A stretch of 64,000 bases of DNA from Metabacillus arenae (GCF_014773385.1 NZ_JACXAI010000004.1:62001-126000); one strand, 5' to 3'. Numbered from the stretch's first letter, positions 17,809 through 26,904 are shown. The notes: generated by a model not told the origin, from the sequence alone. Numbers and translations are program-made.

Positions 17809-18212
17809 TTTGCAGCTCAGTCCGTTTTTTGTCCGAAAAATCGATAAATTGAAAAAATCAATTGAAAATAAAAAGAAGATTCGAAAATATAGTCTTTAAA
17901 CTCGAACCTAAGTGCTGTTTAAGAAAAATGTGTTAGCAAATTCGAAGCTTTAGAGGTGCAAATTCCCAGATTGAAGCAGGGCATAAAAGATATTTAATGC
18001 ATCAGTTATCGTCTTGCGGTTTACTAGCAGCTGTTTAACCCAATGGAAGAGATACTGCTGTCATATTGATAAAATTTGACAATCATTTTAAAAAAGTTTC
18101 ATTAAAATAATTTTTTTCAGGAATCAAATCATTGAAAACGATTTGATTCTTTTGTTGTAGCCTTTTATAACCTTGTATTTATTCTTGATAGGAATTTCAG
18201 ATAATTTTTTTA
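17809..18212. other. Intergenic region with one hairpin
   Basis: About 400 bp between the amidohydrolase and the amino-acid symporter. It contains a TTGACA box at 18076 without a good -10 and the hairpin listed at 18121. Otherwise AT-rich, with no coding frame. Confidence 0.4.
18121..18153 (+). terminator. Terminator-like hairpin
   Basis: Perfect ten-base stem GAATCAAATC / GATTTGATTC with a 9-base loop, then TTTTG. The stem is AT-rich. It would end transcripts from the amidohydrolase side or from a short upstream transcript. Confidence 0.6.
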
Positions 18213-18241
18213 TTGTTTTACTGGACAAATTAACATATAAT
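18213..18241 (+). promoter_or_regulatory. Sigma-A-type promoter of the AGCS symporter
   Basis: TTGTTT, 17 bases, TATAAT (-10 at 18236-18241), 48 bases before the TTG start. Perfect -10 and correct spacing. Confidence 0.65.
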
Positions 18242-18288
18242 CTTAAAAGAAAGAAAATTAAGAATTTAAGAACAAAGGGGGAGTATGC

Positions 18289-19776
18289 TTGGAGGCTTTT
18301 GTAAACTGGTTAGTTGGAATTCTTTGGAGTACACCCATGATAATCTTTTGTATTGCTGTCGGTTTACTTTTCACTTTATCCACTAGGTTCTTACAAGTAA
18401 GGTATATCAAAGAAATGATTACTTTAATGCTACAAGGGAAGAGTTCTGAGGCAGGAGTATCTTCTTTCCAGGCTTTGGCGATATCTCTTTCCGGTCGTGT
18501 AGGAACAGGGAATATAGCTGGGACAGCTACTGCCATTGCGTTCGGGGGACCAGGCGCTGTTTTCTGGATGTGGTTAATTGCTTTTATAGGTGCAGCAAGT
18601 GCCTTTGTTGAATCTACTCTCGCACAAGTTTACAAAACGAAGCAGGAAGGTGAATATCGCGGCGGACCAGCTTACTACATTGAAAAAGGGATAGGCTGGA
18701 GATGGTACGGGACAGTTTTTGCTATTGCTGCTTTACTTGCCATGGCGCTTCTTATGCCAGGGATTCAATCAAACTCGATTGCAGTAGGATTGGAGAATGC
18801 ATTTGGTCTTAATACAACGATTACAGGTATTATATTAGTTATTATAATAGGTGCGATTATTTTTGGTGGTGTTAAAAGGATCGCATCAGTTGCTCAGTAT
18901 GTTGTTCCGTTTATGGCATTAGGTTACATTTTAGTAGCATTATTTATTGTGATTATGAATATTGGAGAGCTGCCTGAAGTAATTGGTCTTATCTTTCGAA
19001 GTGCTTTTGCTTTTGATTCAGCTTTTGGTGGGATTATAGGAGCTGCTATTTCATGGGGAGTAAAGCGCGGAATATACTCTAACGAAGCAGGTCAAGGAAC
19101 CGGCCCTCATGCAGCAGCAGCAGCTGAAGTTTCTCATCCTGCCAAACAAGGATTAGTTCAAGCATTTTCAATATATATTGATACATTGTTCGTATGTTCA
19201 GCTACAGCATTTATGATTTTATTTACAGGCATGTACAATGTTGAGGCTCCTGATGGAACAGCGATTGTAACCAATATTGAAGGGGTTGAAGCAGGTCCAG
19301 CATTTACACAAGCCGCTATTGAAACAGCTATACCAGGCTTTGGTGCAGGCTTTGTCGCAATCGCATTGTTCTTCTTTGCTTTTACAACAATTATGGCCTA
19401 CTACTATATAGCAGAAACAAATATTGCCTATCTAGTTCGCGGCCGCAGTAATAAAGTACCTATGTTTCTACTAAAGGTTGTCTTACTCGGAGCTACTTTC
19501 TATGGTTCCGTAAAAGCTGCAGGACTTGCTTGGGCGCTTGGAGATGTAGGATTGGGTCTGATGGTTTGGTTAAACTTAATCGCCATTGTTATTTTATTTA
19601 AACCAGCTTTAGCTGTCCTAAAAGATTATGAAGCGCAGAAAAAACAAGGATTGGATCCAGTGTTTAATCCGACAAAGCTAGGTATTAAAAACGCCGACTA
19701 TTGGATTAATGACTATAATCCTGAGGACAATGTCCTCCCGCCAAAAAAAGACAAAAAGAAGACAATTAACATGTAG
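18289..19776 (+). CDS. Sodium:alanine/glycine symporter (AGCS family, AlsT-like)
   Basis: 495-residue membrane protein with about 10-11 hydrophobic segments, importing a small amino acid (alanine, glycine or glutamine) with Na+. Family motifs are visible: SFQALAISLSGRVGTGNIAG (about 64-83), GGPGAVFWMW, and SNEAGQGTGPHAAAAAEV in the second half. The length matches the family. The TTG start is fixed by AAAGGGGGAGTATGC directly upstream. It has its own promoter and terminator, so it is monocistronic. The exact substrate cannot be read from sequence. Confidence 0.92.
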   Translation: MEAFVNWLVGILWSTPMIIFCIAVGLLFTLSTRFLQVRYIKEMITLMLQGKSSEAGVSSFQALAISLSGRVGTGNIAGTATAIAFGGPGAVFWMWLIAFIGAASAFVESTLAQVYKTKQEGEYRGGPAYYIEKGIGWRWYGTVFAIAALLAMALLMPGIQSNSIAVGLENAFGLNTTITGIILVIIIGAIIFGGVKRIASVAQYVVPFMALGYILVALFIVIMNIGELPEVIGLIFRSAFAFDSAFGGIIGAAISWGVKRGIYSNEAGQGTGPHAAAAAEVSHPAKQGLVQAFSIYIDTLFVCSATAFMILFTGMYNVEAPDGTAIVTNIEGVEAGPAFTQAAIETAIPGFGAGFVAIALFFFAFTTIMAYYYIAETNIAYLVRGRSNKVPMFLLKVVLLGATFYGSVKAAGLAWALGDVGLGLMVWLNLIAIVILFKPALAVLKDYEAQKKQGLDPVFNPTKLGIKNADYWINDYNPEDNVLPPKKDKKKTINM

Positions 19777-19790
19777 TGAACCAATCGGAT

Positions 19791-19826
19791 GAACCCTGCG
19801 GCTGTAACGCTGCAGGGTTCATTTTT
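19791..19826 (+). terminator. Rho-independent terminator after AGCS gene
   Basis: GAACCCTGC ... GCAGGGTTC, nine-pair stem, followed by ATTTTTG. Located 15 bases after the symporter stop. Confidence 0.88.
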
Positions 19827-19975
19827 GTAGTGCGGTACCTGGTACCCTATGTAACAAACGAGTCTATAAACCAGTTTAACCTCCCTATTTTGCAAACCAA
19901 AGCCCTATTTATTTACTGTTGGAATCTCTTTATTATTAATAGAAAGGATATTTTTTACAAAGGGGCTGTACCGAA

Positions 19976-20443
19976 GTGCTTTTTATGATCATTGCCATCA
20001 TTTTGTTAGTAGTGGTGTTCTTAATAATGAGAGAAAGCAAGGGCTTGAACAATTTACCTGAAAAGGAAATCTCATTGCTGCCAACTACTGACATTTACAG
20101 CTATGTCTTGATGGAAAAGGAAGATGAGACTGTATTTGAGGAAGCTGATGACAGGCTCTGGGATTTAGTTGATAAATATCCAAAGCTAGTTCCAGGGAGA
20201 ATAATTTCCAGGATAGATCGAAACCAAGATGTGCATGAAGAAGATTGGCAGGAAGTGCTGAAGCATACAAACTATCGTAAAGACTTGGAACCTTACTATC
20301 TATTTCTTTCAGAAGAATCATATAAAAGAAAAAATAGCAGTACAAAATTTCCGTGGGAATCAAAGCTATTTGAGACTCATGATATTCACAAGGTCATTCA
20401 ATGGTTAGATCAACAAAATAAAGGGGAGGCAGTAAATGACTAA
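19976..20443 (+). CDS. Hypothetical membrane-anchored protein
   Basis: 155 residues. One N-terminal membrane segment (about residues 2-18, FMIIAIILLVVVFLIM) is followed by a charged soluble domain with many Asp/Glu and aromatic residues (WDLVDKYPKLVPGRII; HKVIQWLDQQNK). I do not recognise the family. The GTG start at 19976 is chosen because AAAGGGG lies about ten bases upstream; an ATG 9 bases later is possible. It has its own terminator. The topology predicts a short outside tail and a cytoplasmic domain. Confidence 0.65.
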   Translation: MLFMIIAIILLVVVFLIMRESKGLNNLPEKEISLLPTTDIYSYVLMEKEDETVFEEADDRLWDLVDKYPKLVPGRIISRIDRNQDVHEEDWQEVLKHTNYRKDLEPYYLFLSEESYKRKNSSTKFPWESKLFETHDIHKVIQWLDQQNKGEAVND

Positions 20444-20471
20444 TTCGTGAAGGATTAGTCATTATTTTTTT
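20435..20471 (+). terminator. Rho-independent terminator overlapping stop of hypothetical gene
   Basis: AATGACTAAT / ATTAGTCATT, ten-pair stem, loop of about 9, then ATTTTTTT. The stop codon is inside the left arm. Confidence 0.85.
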
Positions 20472-20654
20472 CAAGATAAGAGAGAGAAGGAATCTTATAC
20501 TTATTACCAAATTTAATTACTTTAAGAAAATCACCATTAAAGTTCCGTAAATTTTGATAAACAGTTACCTATTTTATTATGTAAGAATTACTGTCCATGA
20601 ATGGCAGCAATTATAACATATCGCTTGACTATTCCGGAAAATAAGAAAAAACCT

Positions 20655-20671
20655 TGTCAGATTTTCTTACT
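20655..20671 (+). promoter_or_regulatory. Possible TnrA/GlnR-type box before nitrite reductase
   Basis: TGTCAGATTTTCTTACT fits TGTNA-N7-TNACA except for the last base. It is about 80 bases before the nirB start, a reasonable place for nitrogen-dependent activation, as known for B. subtilis nasDEF. One imperfect match only. Confidence 0.35.
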
Positions 20672-20750
20672 TACTTGATGAAGAAACATAATTCCTCCTG
20701 TATGATTAGTGAAAAATATATAAAATACAGTTGATCATAAGGAGGAAGGC

Positions 20751-23162
20751 ATGAATAAACAAAAAGTTGTGTTGATAGGAAACGGTATGGCAGGAGTTAG
20801 GTGTATCGAGGAATTATTAAAGCTAAATTCTGCCGATTTTGAAATCACCATTTTCGGCAGCGAGCCTTACCCGAATTATAACAGAATTATGTTATCAAAA
20901 GTATTACAAGGTGATACATCTGTTGAGGATATAACAATTAATGATTGGGATTGGTATAAAGAGAATAATATTCAATTATTTGTGGATGAAACGGTAATAA
21001 AAATCGATACCGAGCACAAAACGGTGATATCAGATAAAGATCGTATGATCTCTTACGATCATTTAATTATTGCGACCGGTTCAAATCCATTCATTTTGCC
21101 ACTTCCAGGAGCGGACAAAGAGGGAGTTACCGCATTCAGAGATATTAAAGATTGTGAAACGATGATGACTACAGCAAAAACCCATAAAAAAGCGGCTGTA
21201 ATCGGAGGCGGATTGTTAGGTTTGGAAGCGGCTCGAGGACTTTTAAATCTAGGGATGGAAGTAAAGGTCATCCATATCGCAGATATCCTGATGGAAAGAC
21301 AGCTGGATAAAACAGCAGCTAACATGCTTCAAAAGGAATTAGAAAAGCAGGGCATGGAGTTTCTTCTTGAAAAACAAACTGAGAGCATCTTAGGAGATGA
21401 CCGGGTTACAGGTCTCCGATTTAGTGATGGGGAAGAAATTGAGGCAGATCTTGTTGTAATGGCTGTTGGTATTCGTCCGAATAGTGCCCTTGCCAATGAA
21501 AGCGGGATTAAGGTTAACCGCGGGATCGTTGTAAATGATTTCATGGAAACAGACGTGAAAGATGTTTATGCAGTTGGGGAATGCGCAGAGCATAATGGTA
21601 TCGCTTATGGTTTGGTAGCACCATTGTATGATCAAGGAAAGGTAATCGCCAGAAAAATTTGCGGTTTTGAGGATGAAACGTATCAAGGCTCAGTTCTTTC
21701 CACTCAATTGAAGGTGTCTGGTGTTGACGTCTTTTCAGCAGGTCAATTTATAGAGGACGAGCAAACGAAGTCATTTAATATGTATGACGAATGGAATGGA
21801 GTTTATAAAAAGGTTCTGATAAATGACGGTGCCATTTGTGGAGCAGTATTATTTGGAGATACAACCGAAGGCTCTAAATTGTTCCGTGCCATTCAAAATC
21901 GTGAGCAATTTTCCGATTATATGTCAGCTAATCAGGACAAATCAGCTGAAACCAGCATCGTCTCAATAATGGAAGATAATGAGCTAGTCTGCGGTTGTAA
22001 CGGCGTAACAAAAGGAGCGATTGTTGAGGCTATTCAGACAAACGGATTGTCAACGTTTGAAGAAGTGAAAAATTGTACAACTGCTTCAAGATCTTGCGGA
22101 GGCTGTAAATCTCTTGTTGTTGATTTATTGGAACAGACGCTGGGAGACGGCTTTGTCGGCGGGCAGAAGGAATCAATCTGCGGCTGTACAGACTTGTCAA
22201 GAGAGGAAGTAGTTGAAGAAATTCGTACAAAAGGGTTAACACATATAAAAGAAGTGATGAATGTTCTTGGGTGGAAGAATACCGAAGGATGCTCTAAGTG
22301 CAGACCAGCACTCAACTACTATTTAGGTATGGTTAATCCGCTTGAGTATCAAGATGAACGTGAATCTCGTTTTGTAAATGAACGGCTGCATGCAAATATT
22401 CAGAAAGATGGAACCTTCTCTGTAGTACCAAGAATTTATGGCGGTGTCACGAATGCCGAAGAACTTCGAAGAATAGCAAATGTTGCCGACAAATATGAAG
22501 TCCCGCTCATTAAAATTACAGGTGGTCAACGAATTGATCTCCTTGGAGTTGAAAAAGAAAATCTCCCTAAAGTTTGGGAGGACCTCGGGATGCCTTCAGG
22601 GTATGCTTACGGTAAAACACTTAGGACAGTCAAGACATGTGTCGGTGAAAATTTCTGCCGCTTCGGTACCCAAGATTCTATAGGAATGGGAATTGAGCTA
22701 GAAAAGAAATTTGAGCGATTAAATACCCCGCATAAAGTAAAAATGGCTGTATCAGCATGTCCAAGAAACTGTGCGGAATCAGGAATTAAGGATGTAGGTG
22801 TCGTCGGAATTGAAGGTGCATGGGAAATCTATGTCGGCGGAAACGGCGGGACACATTTAAGAGCGGGTGATTTGTTATACAAAGTAAAAACTAAACAAGA
22901 GGTAATTGAAATCACAGGAGCCTTTTTACAATATTACCGAGAAACGGCAGATTACCTTGAAAGAACATCAGCCTGGGTTGAAAGAGTCGGACTTGATCAT
23001 GTCCGGTCTGTGCTGGATGACGAAAAAACAAGAGCAGAACTATATGCCCGGATGGAAGAAGCTTTATCCGTTCTTAAAGATCCATGGAAAGAAGCGATTG
23101 AAAATAAGAAAATCCAAGAAGATCTATATGAGCATGTAAAAGTTCCAGTTGAAGTAAAGTAA
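20751..23162 (+). CDS. nirB: Assimilatory nitrite reductase large subunit
   Basis: 803-residue NAD(P)H-dependent nitrite reductase (NasD/NirB) reducing nitrite to ammonium in the cytoplasm. The N-terminal FAD domain carries GNGMAGVRC, and the NAD(P)H site GGGLLGLEAARGL is at about residue 153. Two BFD-like [2Fe-2S] modules follow (CGCNGVTKGAI ... CGGC; CGCTDLSREEVV ... CSKC). The C-terminal siroheme/[4Fe-4S] domain carries CVGENFCRFG and ACPRNCAESG with the four cluster cysteines. The ATG follows AAGGAGGAAGGC. First gene of nirB-nirD-nirC-cobA; all cofactor residues are present. Equivalent to nasD of B. subtilis. Confidence 0.95.
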   Translation: MNKQKVVLIGNGMAGVRCIEELLKLNSADFEITIFGSEPYPNYNRIMLSKVLQGDTSVEDITINDWDWYKENNIQLFVDETVIKIDTEHKTVISDKDRMISYDHLIIATGSNPFILPLPGADKEGVTAFRDIKDCETMMTTAKTHKKAAVIGGGLLGLEAARGLLNLGMEVKVIHIADILMERQLDKTAANMLQKELEKQGMEFLLEKQTESILGDDRVTGLRFSDGEEIEADLVVMAVGIRPNSALANESGIKVNRGIVVNDFMETDVKDVYAVGECAEHNGIAYGLVAPLYDQGKVIARKICGFEDETYQGSVLSTQLKVSGVDVFSAGQFIEDEQTKSFNMYDEWNGVYKKVLINDGAICGAVLFGDTTEGSKLFRAIQNREQFSDYMSANQDKSAETSIVSIMEDNELVCGCNGVTKGAIVEAIQTNGLSTFEEVKNCTTASRSCGGCKSLVVDLLEQTLGDGFVGGQKESICGCTDLSREEVVEEIRTKGLTHIKEVMNVLGWKNTEGCSKCRPALNYYLGMVNPLEYQDERESRFVNERLHANIQKDGTFSVVPRIYGGVTNAEELRRIANVADKYEVPLIKITGGQRIDLLGVEKENLPKVWEDLGMPSGYAYGKTLRTVKTCVGENFCRFGTQDSIGMGIELEKKFERLNTPHKVKMAVSACPRNCAESGIKDVGVVGIEGAWEIYVGGNGGTHLRAGDLLYKVKTKQEVIEITGAFLQYYRETADYLERTSAWVERVGLDHVRSVLDDEKTRAELYARMEEALSVLKDPWKEAIENKKIQEDLYEHVKVPVEVK

Positions 23163-23175
23163 AGGGGGAAGAGCG

Positions 23176-23490
23176 ATGAAAACAGCAAACAGAGTAAAAG
23201 CAATCAACTTAAGTGAATTACCGGAAAAGGTAGGAAAATCGATGACGATTCATGGTCAGCAAATTGCTTTATTCCGCCTTTCCAATGGAAAAGTAAAGGC
23301 AATTGAAAATCGCTGCCCTCATAAAGGCGGGGTATTAGCAGAGGGAATAGTTTGCGATGAGAAAGTGTTTTGTCCTCTGCACGATTGGCAAATTGATCTG
23401 AATGACGGAGTAGTACAGGCTCCTGATGTCGGATGCGTAAAAACCTATAAGGTTGAAGTTGAGGATGACGAAGTTTATCTAATTCTTTAA
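23176..23490 (+). CDS. nirD: Nitrite reductase small subunit (NirD/NasE), Rieske type
   Basis: 104-residue partner of NirB. It has a complete Rieske [2Fe-2S] motif, CPHKGG (about residue 47) and CPLHDW (about residue 65), i.e. C-x-H and C-x2-H; many NirD proteins lack these residues. It starts 13 bp after the nirB stop with AAAGGGGGAAGAGCG before the ATG, so it is co-translated. It probably supports electron transfer or stability of the large subunit. Confidence 0.93.
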   Translation: MKTANRVKAINLSELPEKVGKSMTIHGQQIALFRLSNGKVKAIENRCPHKGGVLAEGIVCDEKVFCPLHDWQIDLNDGVVQAPDVGCVKTYKVEVEDDEVYLIL

Positions 23491-23514
23491 GGGTTTTAAA
23501 AATAGGAGGTTTTT

Positions 23515-24342
23515 ATGGGTTATGTAAAACCAGAAATGGTTTTAGAAAATATGATTCAAGCAGGCAGGACTAAAGCTAACTTAGCGGTAAAGGATCTATT
23601 AATAAGGGGCGCTCTTTCGGGAGCGCTGCTTGGTTTTTCTACCACTCTAGCCTTTACAGCTGAACTCCAATCTAAAATGGGGTTTATGGGGGCGCTTCTG
23701 TTCCCGGCAGGATTTGTGATCATTATATTGCTGGGGTTGGAGCTAGTAACTGGTAATTTTGCTTTAATACCTTTAGCTGTGATGGAGAAAAAAACCAATG
23801 CTGTGAATATGTTTTCCAGTTGGTTTTGGGTGATTATAGGTCATTTGCTTGGCAGCATTCTGTATGCATTTTTGTATGTCATTACGGCGACCAAGCTTGG
23901 TCATTCTGCTGGAAATGAGGTAACTGCTAAACTTATTACCCTTTCCGAAGCAAAAACGATAGGCTATCAAGTGCTTGGATTTGATGGAATGGTGCTTGTA
24001 TTTGTAAAAGCTATGCTTTGTAATTGGATGGTGACCCTAGGGGCGATCATGGCGATGACATCTCAATCAACTCTAGGCAAAATTGCGGCCATGTGGCTGC
24101 CAATTATTATATTCTTTGCCCAAGGATTTGAGCATGCAGTCGTGAATATGTTTGTCATTCCAGCAGGAATGATGCTTGGGGCAGATATTACAGTAGCAGA
24201 ATGGTGGATATGGAACCAAATTCCTGTAATAATCGGAAACCTAGTAAGCGGATTTCTTTTCACGGGACTTGCTTTATATGTGACGCTAAAAAAGAAAGGG
24301 CCAAAATCGGTCGTGCAAATGTCAAAATCGAAAGCATTATAA
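23515..24342 (+). CDS. nirC: Formate/nitrite transporter (NirC/FocA family)
   Basis: 275-residue pentameric channel-type protein with six membrane segments. Family marks include the N-terminal helix region KDLLIRGALSGALLGF, GLELVTGNFALIPLAV with its broken helix, and CNWMVTLGAIMAM. Given its position between nirD and the siroheme gene, nitrite is the likely substrate, with uptake into the cytoplasm for NirBD. The ATG follows AATAGGAGGTTTTT. The frame is intact. Confidence 0.92.
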   Translation: MGYVKPEMVLENMIQAGRTKANLAVKDLLIRGALSGALLGFSTTLAFTAELQSKMGFMGALLFPAGFVIIILLGLELVTGNFALIPLAVMEKKTNAVNMFSSWFWVIIGHLLGSILYAFLYVITATKLGHSAGNEVTAKLITLSEAKTIGYQVLGFDGMVLVFVKAMLCNWMVTLGAIMAMTSQSTLGKIAAMWLPIIIFFAQGFEHAVVNMFVIPAGMMLGADITVAEWWIWNQIPVIIGNLVSGFLFTGLALYVTLKKKGPKSVVQMSKSKAL

Positions 24343-24411
24343 TGAAGCTTTCAGGCAGTGGGGATTTATTCCCCCGTTAAGAGTTGGATGAATCGAAAGG
24401 GAGGCGAAAGT

Positions 24412-25182
24412 ATGGGTAGGGTATATCTTGTAGGTGCAGGACCGGGAGATCCGGAATTAATAACTGTCAAAGGATTAAAGTGTATCAAACAGGCTGATAT
24501 TATATTATACGATCGCCTTGTGAATAAAGAATTATTACAGGAGGCAAGTCCCCATGCTGAGTTTATCTATTGTGGGAAAACTCCTGAATACCAATCAATG
24601 AAACAAGAAACGATCAATCGCCTGCTCATCAAATATGCAAAGGAAGGAAAGATAGTCACCAGGTTAAAAGGAGGGGACCCTTTTGTCTTTGGAAGAGGCG
24701 GTGAAGAAGCAGAGGCATTAGTCGCCCAGGGCATTGAGTTTGAAGTCGTGCCGGGTATCACTTCGGGCATTGCCGCTCCGGCCTATGCAGGAATACCTGT
24801 TACCCACCGCGAGCTTGGCAGGTCTGTAGCCTTCATTGCAGGTCATCATAAGAATGGTGAAAAAATAAATATAGATTGGAAAAGCCTAGTCAGCGGAGTT
24901 GATACGTTAGCTATCTACATGGGGATGAAAAATCTTCCATATATATGCGAGAAATTAATCGAAAATGGTAAATCTCCAAGCATACCTGCTGCTGTTATTC
25001 ATCAAGGTACTACATCCAATCAAAAAGCAATCACTGGTACATTGGGTACCATTGTGGAGAAGGTGCGGCGTGAGAAAATTGAAAACCCTTCTATGATTAT
25101 CATTGGCGAGGTTGTAAGCCTGCATGAAAAATTAAACTCTATTTCCCTTCCAGAGCCAAAACTAGCCGCTAGTTACCGATAG
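24412..25182 (+). CDS. cobA: Uroporphyrinogen-III C-methyltransferase (siroheme synthesis)
   Basis: 256-residue SUMT enzyme that uses two SAM to turn uroporphyrinogen III into precorrin-2, first step to the siroheme needed by NirB. Motifs in order: VYLVGAGPGDPELIT at the N-terminus, DRLVNKELL, RLKGGDPFVFGRGGEEAEAL (SAM site), VPGITSGIAAPAYAGIPVTHR, and YMGMKNL. The ATG at 24412 is chosen over an in-frame upstream GTG because AAAGGGAGGCGAAAGT sits immediately before it and the protein then begins at the family start. Equivalent to nasF of B. subtilis. Confidence 0.94.
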   Translation: MGRVYLVGAGPGDPELITVKGLKCIKQADIILYDRLVNKELLQEASPHAEFIYCGKTPEYQSMKQETINRLLIKYAKEGKIVTRLKGGDPFVFGRGGEEAEALVAQGIEFEVVPGITSGIAAPAYAGIPVTHRELGRSVAFIAGHHKNGEKINIDWKSLVSGVDTLAIYMGMKNLPYICEKLIENGKSPSIPAAVIHQGTTSNQKAITGTLGTIVEKVRREKIENPSMIIIGEVVSLHEKLNSISLPEPKLAASYR

Positions 25183-25421
25183 GTATTTAAAACTGGTTTG
25201 TAACACTTTAGAATGGTAGACTATTAGTATTCAAAAGAGATTGAATATTTTATTTTTGGCAGACTTCTAATGGTCAAATAAATCCAGAAGCATCATGTTT
25301 AAGACTAACAACAAGTGGGGGAGAATTGTATGAGGGCTAAAATCATGGCATAGGCTTGTGCATGGTACCCCAAACAAGCTCCCACCTATTCATTAGAAAA
25401 GCTTCAAGCGGAGGGAAGAAT

Positions 25422-26456
25422 ATGCAGCAATGGATTAAAGAGGTAGCAAGAGGAAAAAGAGGATCTAAAAATCTGAGCTATGAAGAAACAATGAATGTGG
25501 CACATTCAATTTTAAGCGGAGAAGCAACTGATGCCCAAACAACAGCTTATCTAATTGCGATGAGGCTAATAACAGAGACGTCCGACGAATTATTAGCGTT
25601 TCAGCATGCTTTAGAGAACTATACCACTAAGCTGGAGGTTTCTGAAAAAACAAAGGAAAACCTTATTGATTTTGCCAGTCCTTATACTGGAAGAAATTCA
25701 TTCCTAGCCACCATACCAGTGTCATTATTACTTGCAGATCAAGGGATCCCTGTTTTTTTGCATAGTACTGACTCTTTGCCGCCTAAGTATGCTGTAACCA
25801 TTAATGAAGTGTTAGAAAAGCTGGGGGTAAATGTTTCTTTATCAAAAGAGACTTTAGCGAGCTCGATTGAAAATGTAAAGATTGGTTTTGCTAAAACAGA
25901 TGCTTATTGCCTGCCACTTCGAGATTTGAGAAAGATAAGAGAAGAGATCGGTGTCAGAACCTTATTTAACACGGCTGAAAAGCTTCTAAATATCTCAGGG
26001 GCAAAATCGATTATGGCCGGTGCTTTTCATCGGACGGCAATCAAGCATATCTTGCCTGTGTTTGAGAAACTGTCTTTTGAAAGAGTATATATTGTTCAAG
26101 GGGTGGAAGGCTCTGAAGACCTGCCAGTCCATCGGAATAGTTTTATATTTAGTTATCAAAACGGAGAAACAGATTCCTTCATAGTAAAGCCTGAAGAATT
26201 CGGTCTCTTTCATGGAGAAGGCGAGAAAAAAAGAATACCGGAAGAGGAGCAAGCGAACATCGTACTCTCGTTATTAAATGGTGAGAAATTGGAAGAATAT
26301 GCTTACTACTATAATCAGGTAGTCTTTAATACGGGGATTCGATATTATCTATTCAATCTTACGAATTCTATTGAGGATGGGATTGATCTAGCAAAAGGGC
26401 AATTAAGAGAAAAACGCGGTTTTAGAAAGCTGGAAGAATGGAGATTGGTTCAGTAG
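25422..26456 (+). CDS. TrpD2-like (YbiB-like) anthranilate phosphoribosyltransferase homologue
   Basis: 344 residues with the nucleoside phosphorylase/phosphoribosyltransferase fold of TrpD: the N-terminal helical domain reads LSYEETMNVAHSILSGEATDAQ.. and the cleft region DFASPYTGRNSFLAT. The TrpD hallmark GTGGD is replaced by SPYTGRNS, and the KHGNR loop by HSTDSLPPK, so it is unlikely to make phosphoribosyl anthranilate; it fits the TrpD2/YbiB group, some members of which bind nucleic acid. The start is fixed by GGAGGGAAGAAT. The preceding 240 bp hold no gene. Its place after the nitrite cluster suggests co-regulation, but the role is unknown. Confidence 0.7.
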   Translation: MQQWIKEVARGKRGSKNLSYEETMNVAHSILSGEATDAQTTAYLIAMRLITETSDELLAFQHALENYTTKLEVSEKTKENLIDFASPYTGRNSFLATIPVSLLLADQGIPVFLHSTDSLPPKYAVTINEVLEKLGVNVSLSKETLASSIENVKIGFAKTDAYCLPLRDLRKIREEIGVRTLFNTAEKLLNISGAKSIMAGAFHRTAIKHILPVFEKLSFERVYIVQGVEGSEDLPVHRNSFIFSYQNGETDSFIVKPEEFGLFHGEGEKKRIPEEEQANIVLSLLNGEKLEEYAYYYNQVVFNTGIRYYLFNLTNSIEDGIDLAKGQLREKRGFRKLEEWRLVQ

Positions 26457-26505
26457 AAATAGTGAAAAATGAATTTCGAAACCGATTTCCAATCTTTATG
26501 GGTTA

Positions 26506-26534
26506 TTGACTGACTGGTCAGTCTATCATATAAA
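26506..26534 (+). promoter_or_regulatory. Orphan sigma-A promoter with TetR-type operator
   Basis: TTGACT (26506-26511), 17 bases, TATAAA (26529-26534). The palindrome TGACTGACTGGTCAGTC overlaps the -35 and spacer and resembles the operators around the TetR/RND pair at 53.5-53.7 kb. No gene follows on the plus strand before the convergent small gene. Confidence 0.6.
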
Positions 26535-26678
26535 AGAAGGATCAAGCTTTATTATAGTGAGAACACAATGATATACTCCTAGAAAAAAACAAATGAGATA
26601 AAGCCGGCCTCGTAAGACAGGAGATTGTCTTTATCCATGAAAATGTCAAGCAAACATTAATATGAAAATCAAGCTGAA

Positions 26679-26711
26679 AAAAACACGTCCTGTTCAAACG
26701 ACGTGTTTTTA
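26679..26711 (-). terminator. Rho-independent terminator for the small minus-strand gene
   Basis: AAACACGTC / GACGTGTTT stem flanked by A-run on the left and T-run on the right, so it can work in both directions. It lies 8 bases beyond the stop at 26719. Confidence 0.85.
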
Positions 26712-26718
26712 TATTTTT

Positions 26719-26904
26719 TTAATATTTTTGCCCTTTAGATCCATGTTTGTCTTTTTCATCTCGGATGTTTTCTTTTACTTCCTCTAAAGGAATCGGGTCG
26801 ACGTTTTGTTCACTTTTGTAACGGTCGTGAAGGCTTTTTCGGTCACTTTTTACTTGTTCTGGGTGTTTGTTCCGGTCTAGAGGCTTTTTACTATTTTCAG
26901 GCAT
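26719..26904 (-). CDS. Small hydrophilic hypothetical protein
   Basis: 61 residues, extremely charged (Lys, Asp, Glu, Arg) and free of cysteine, e.g. PEQVKSDRKSLHDRY and EEVKENIRDEKDKHG. It has an excellent ribosome site (AAAGAGGTGCAGAT) and a dedicated terminator, which supports a real gene. It resembles small, soluble, disordered or spore/stress-type proteins of Bacillus, but I do not recognise a named family. Confidence 0.65.
   Translation of the reverse strand: MPENSKKPLDRNKHPEQVKSDRKSLHDRYKSEQNVDPIPLEEVKENIRDEKDKHGSKGQKY

Noticed and set aside
25330-25354. Seven-codon ORF with a GGGGGAG ribosome site before the TrpD2-like gene, possible leader peptide
   Set aside because: No run of regulatory codons and no clear alternative hairpins ending in a T-run; too little to support attenuation.
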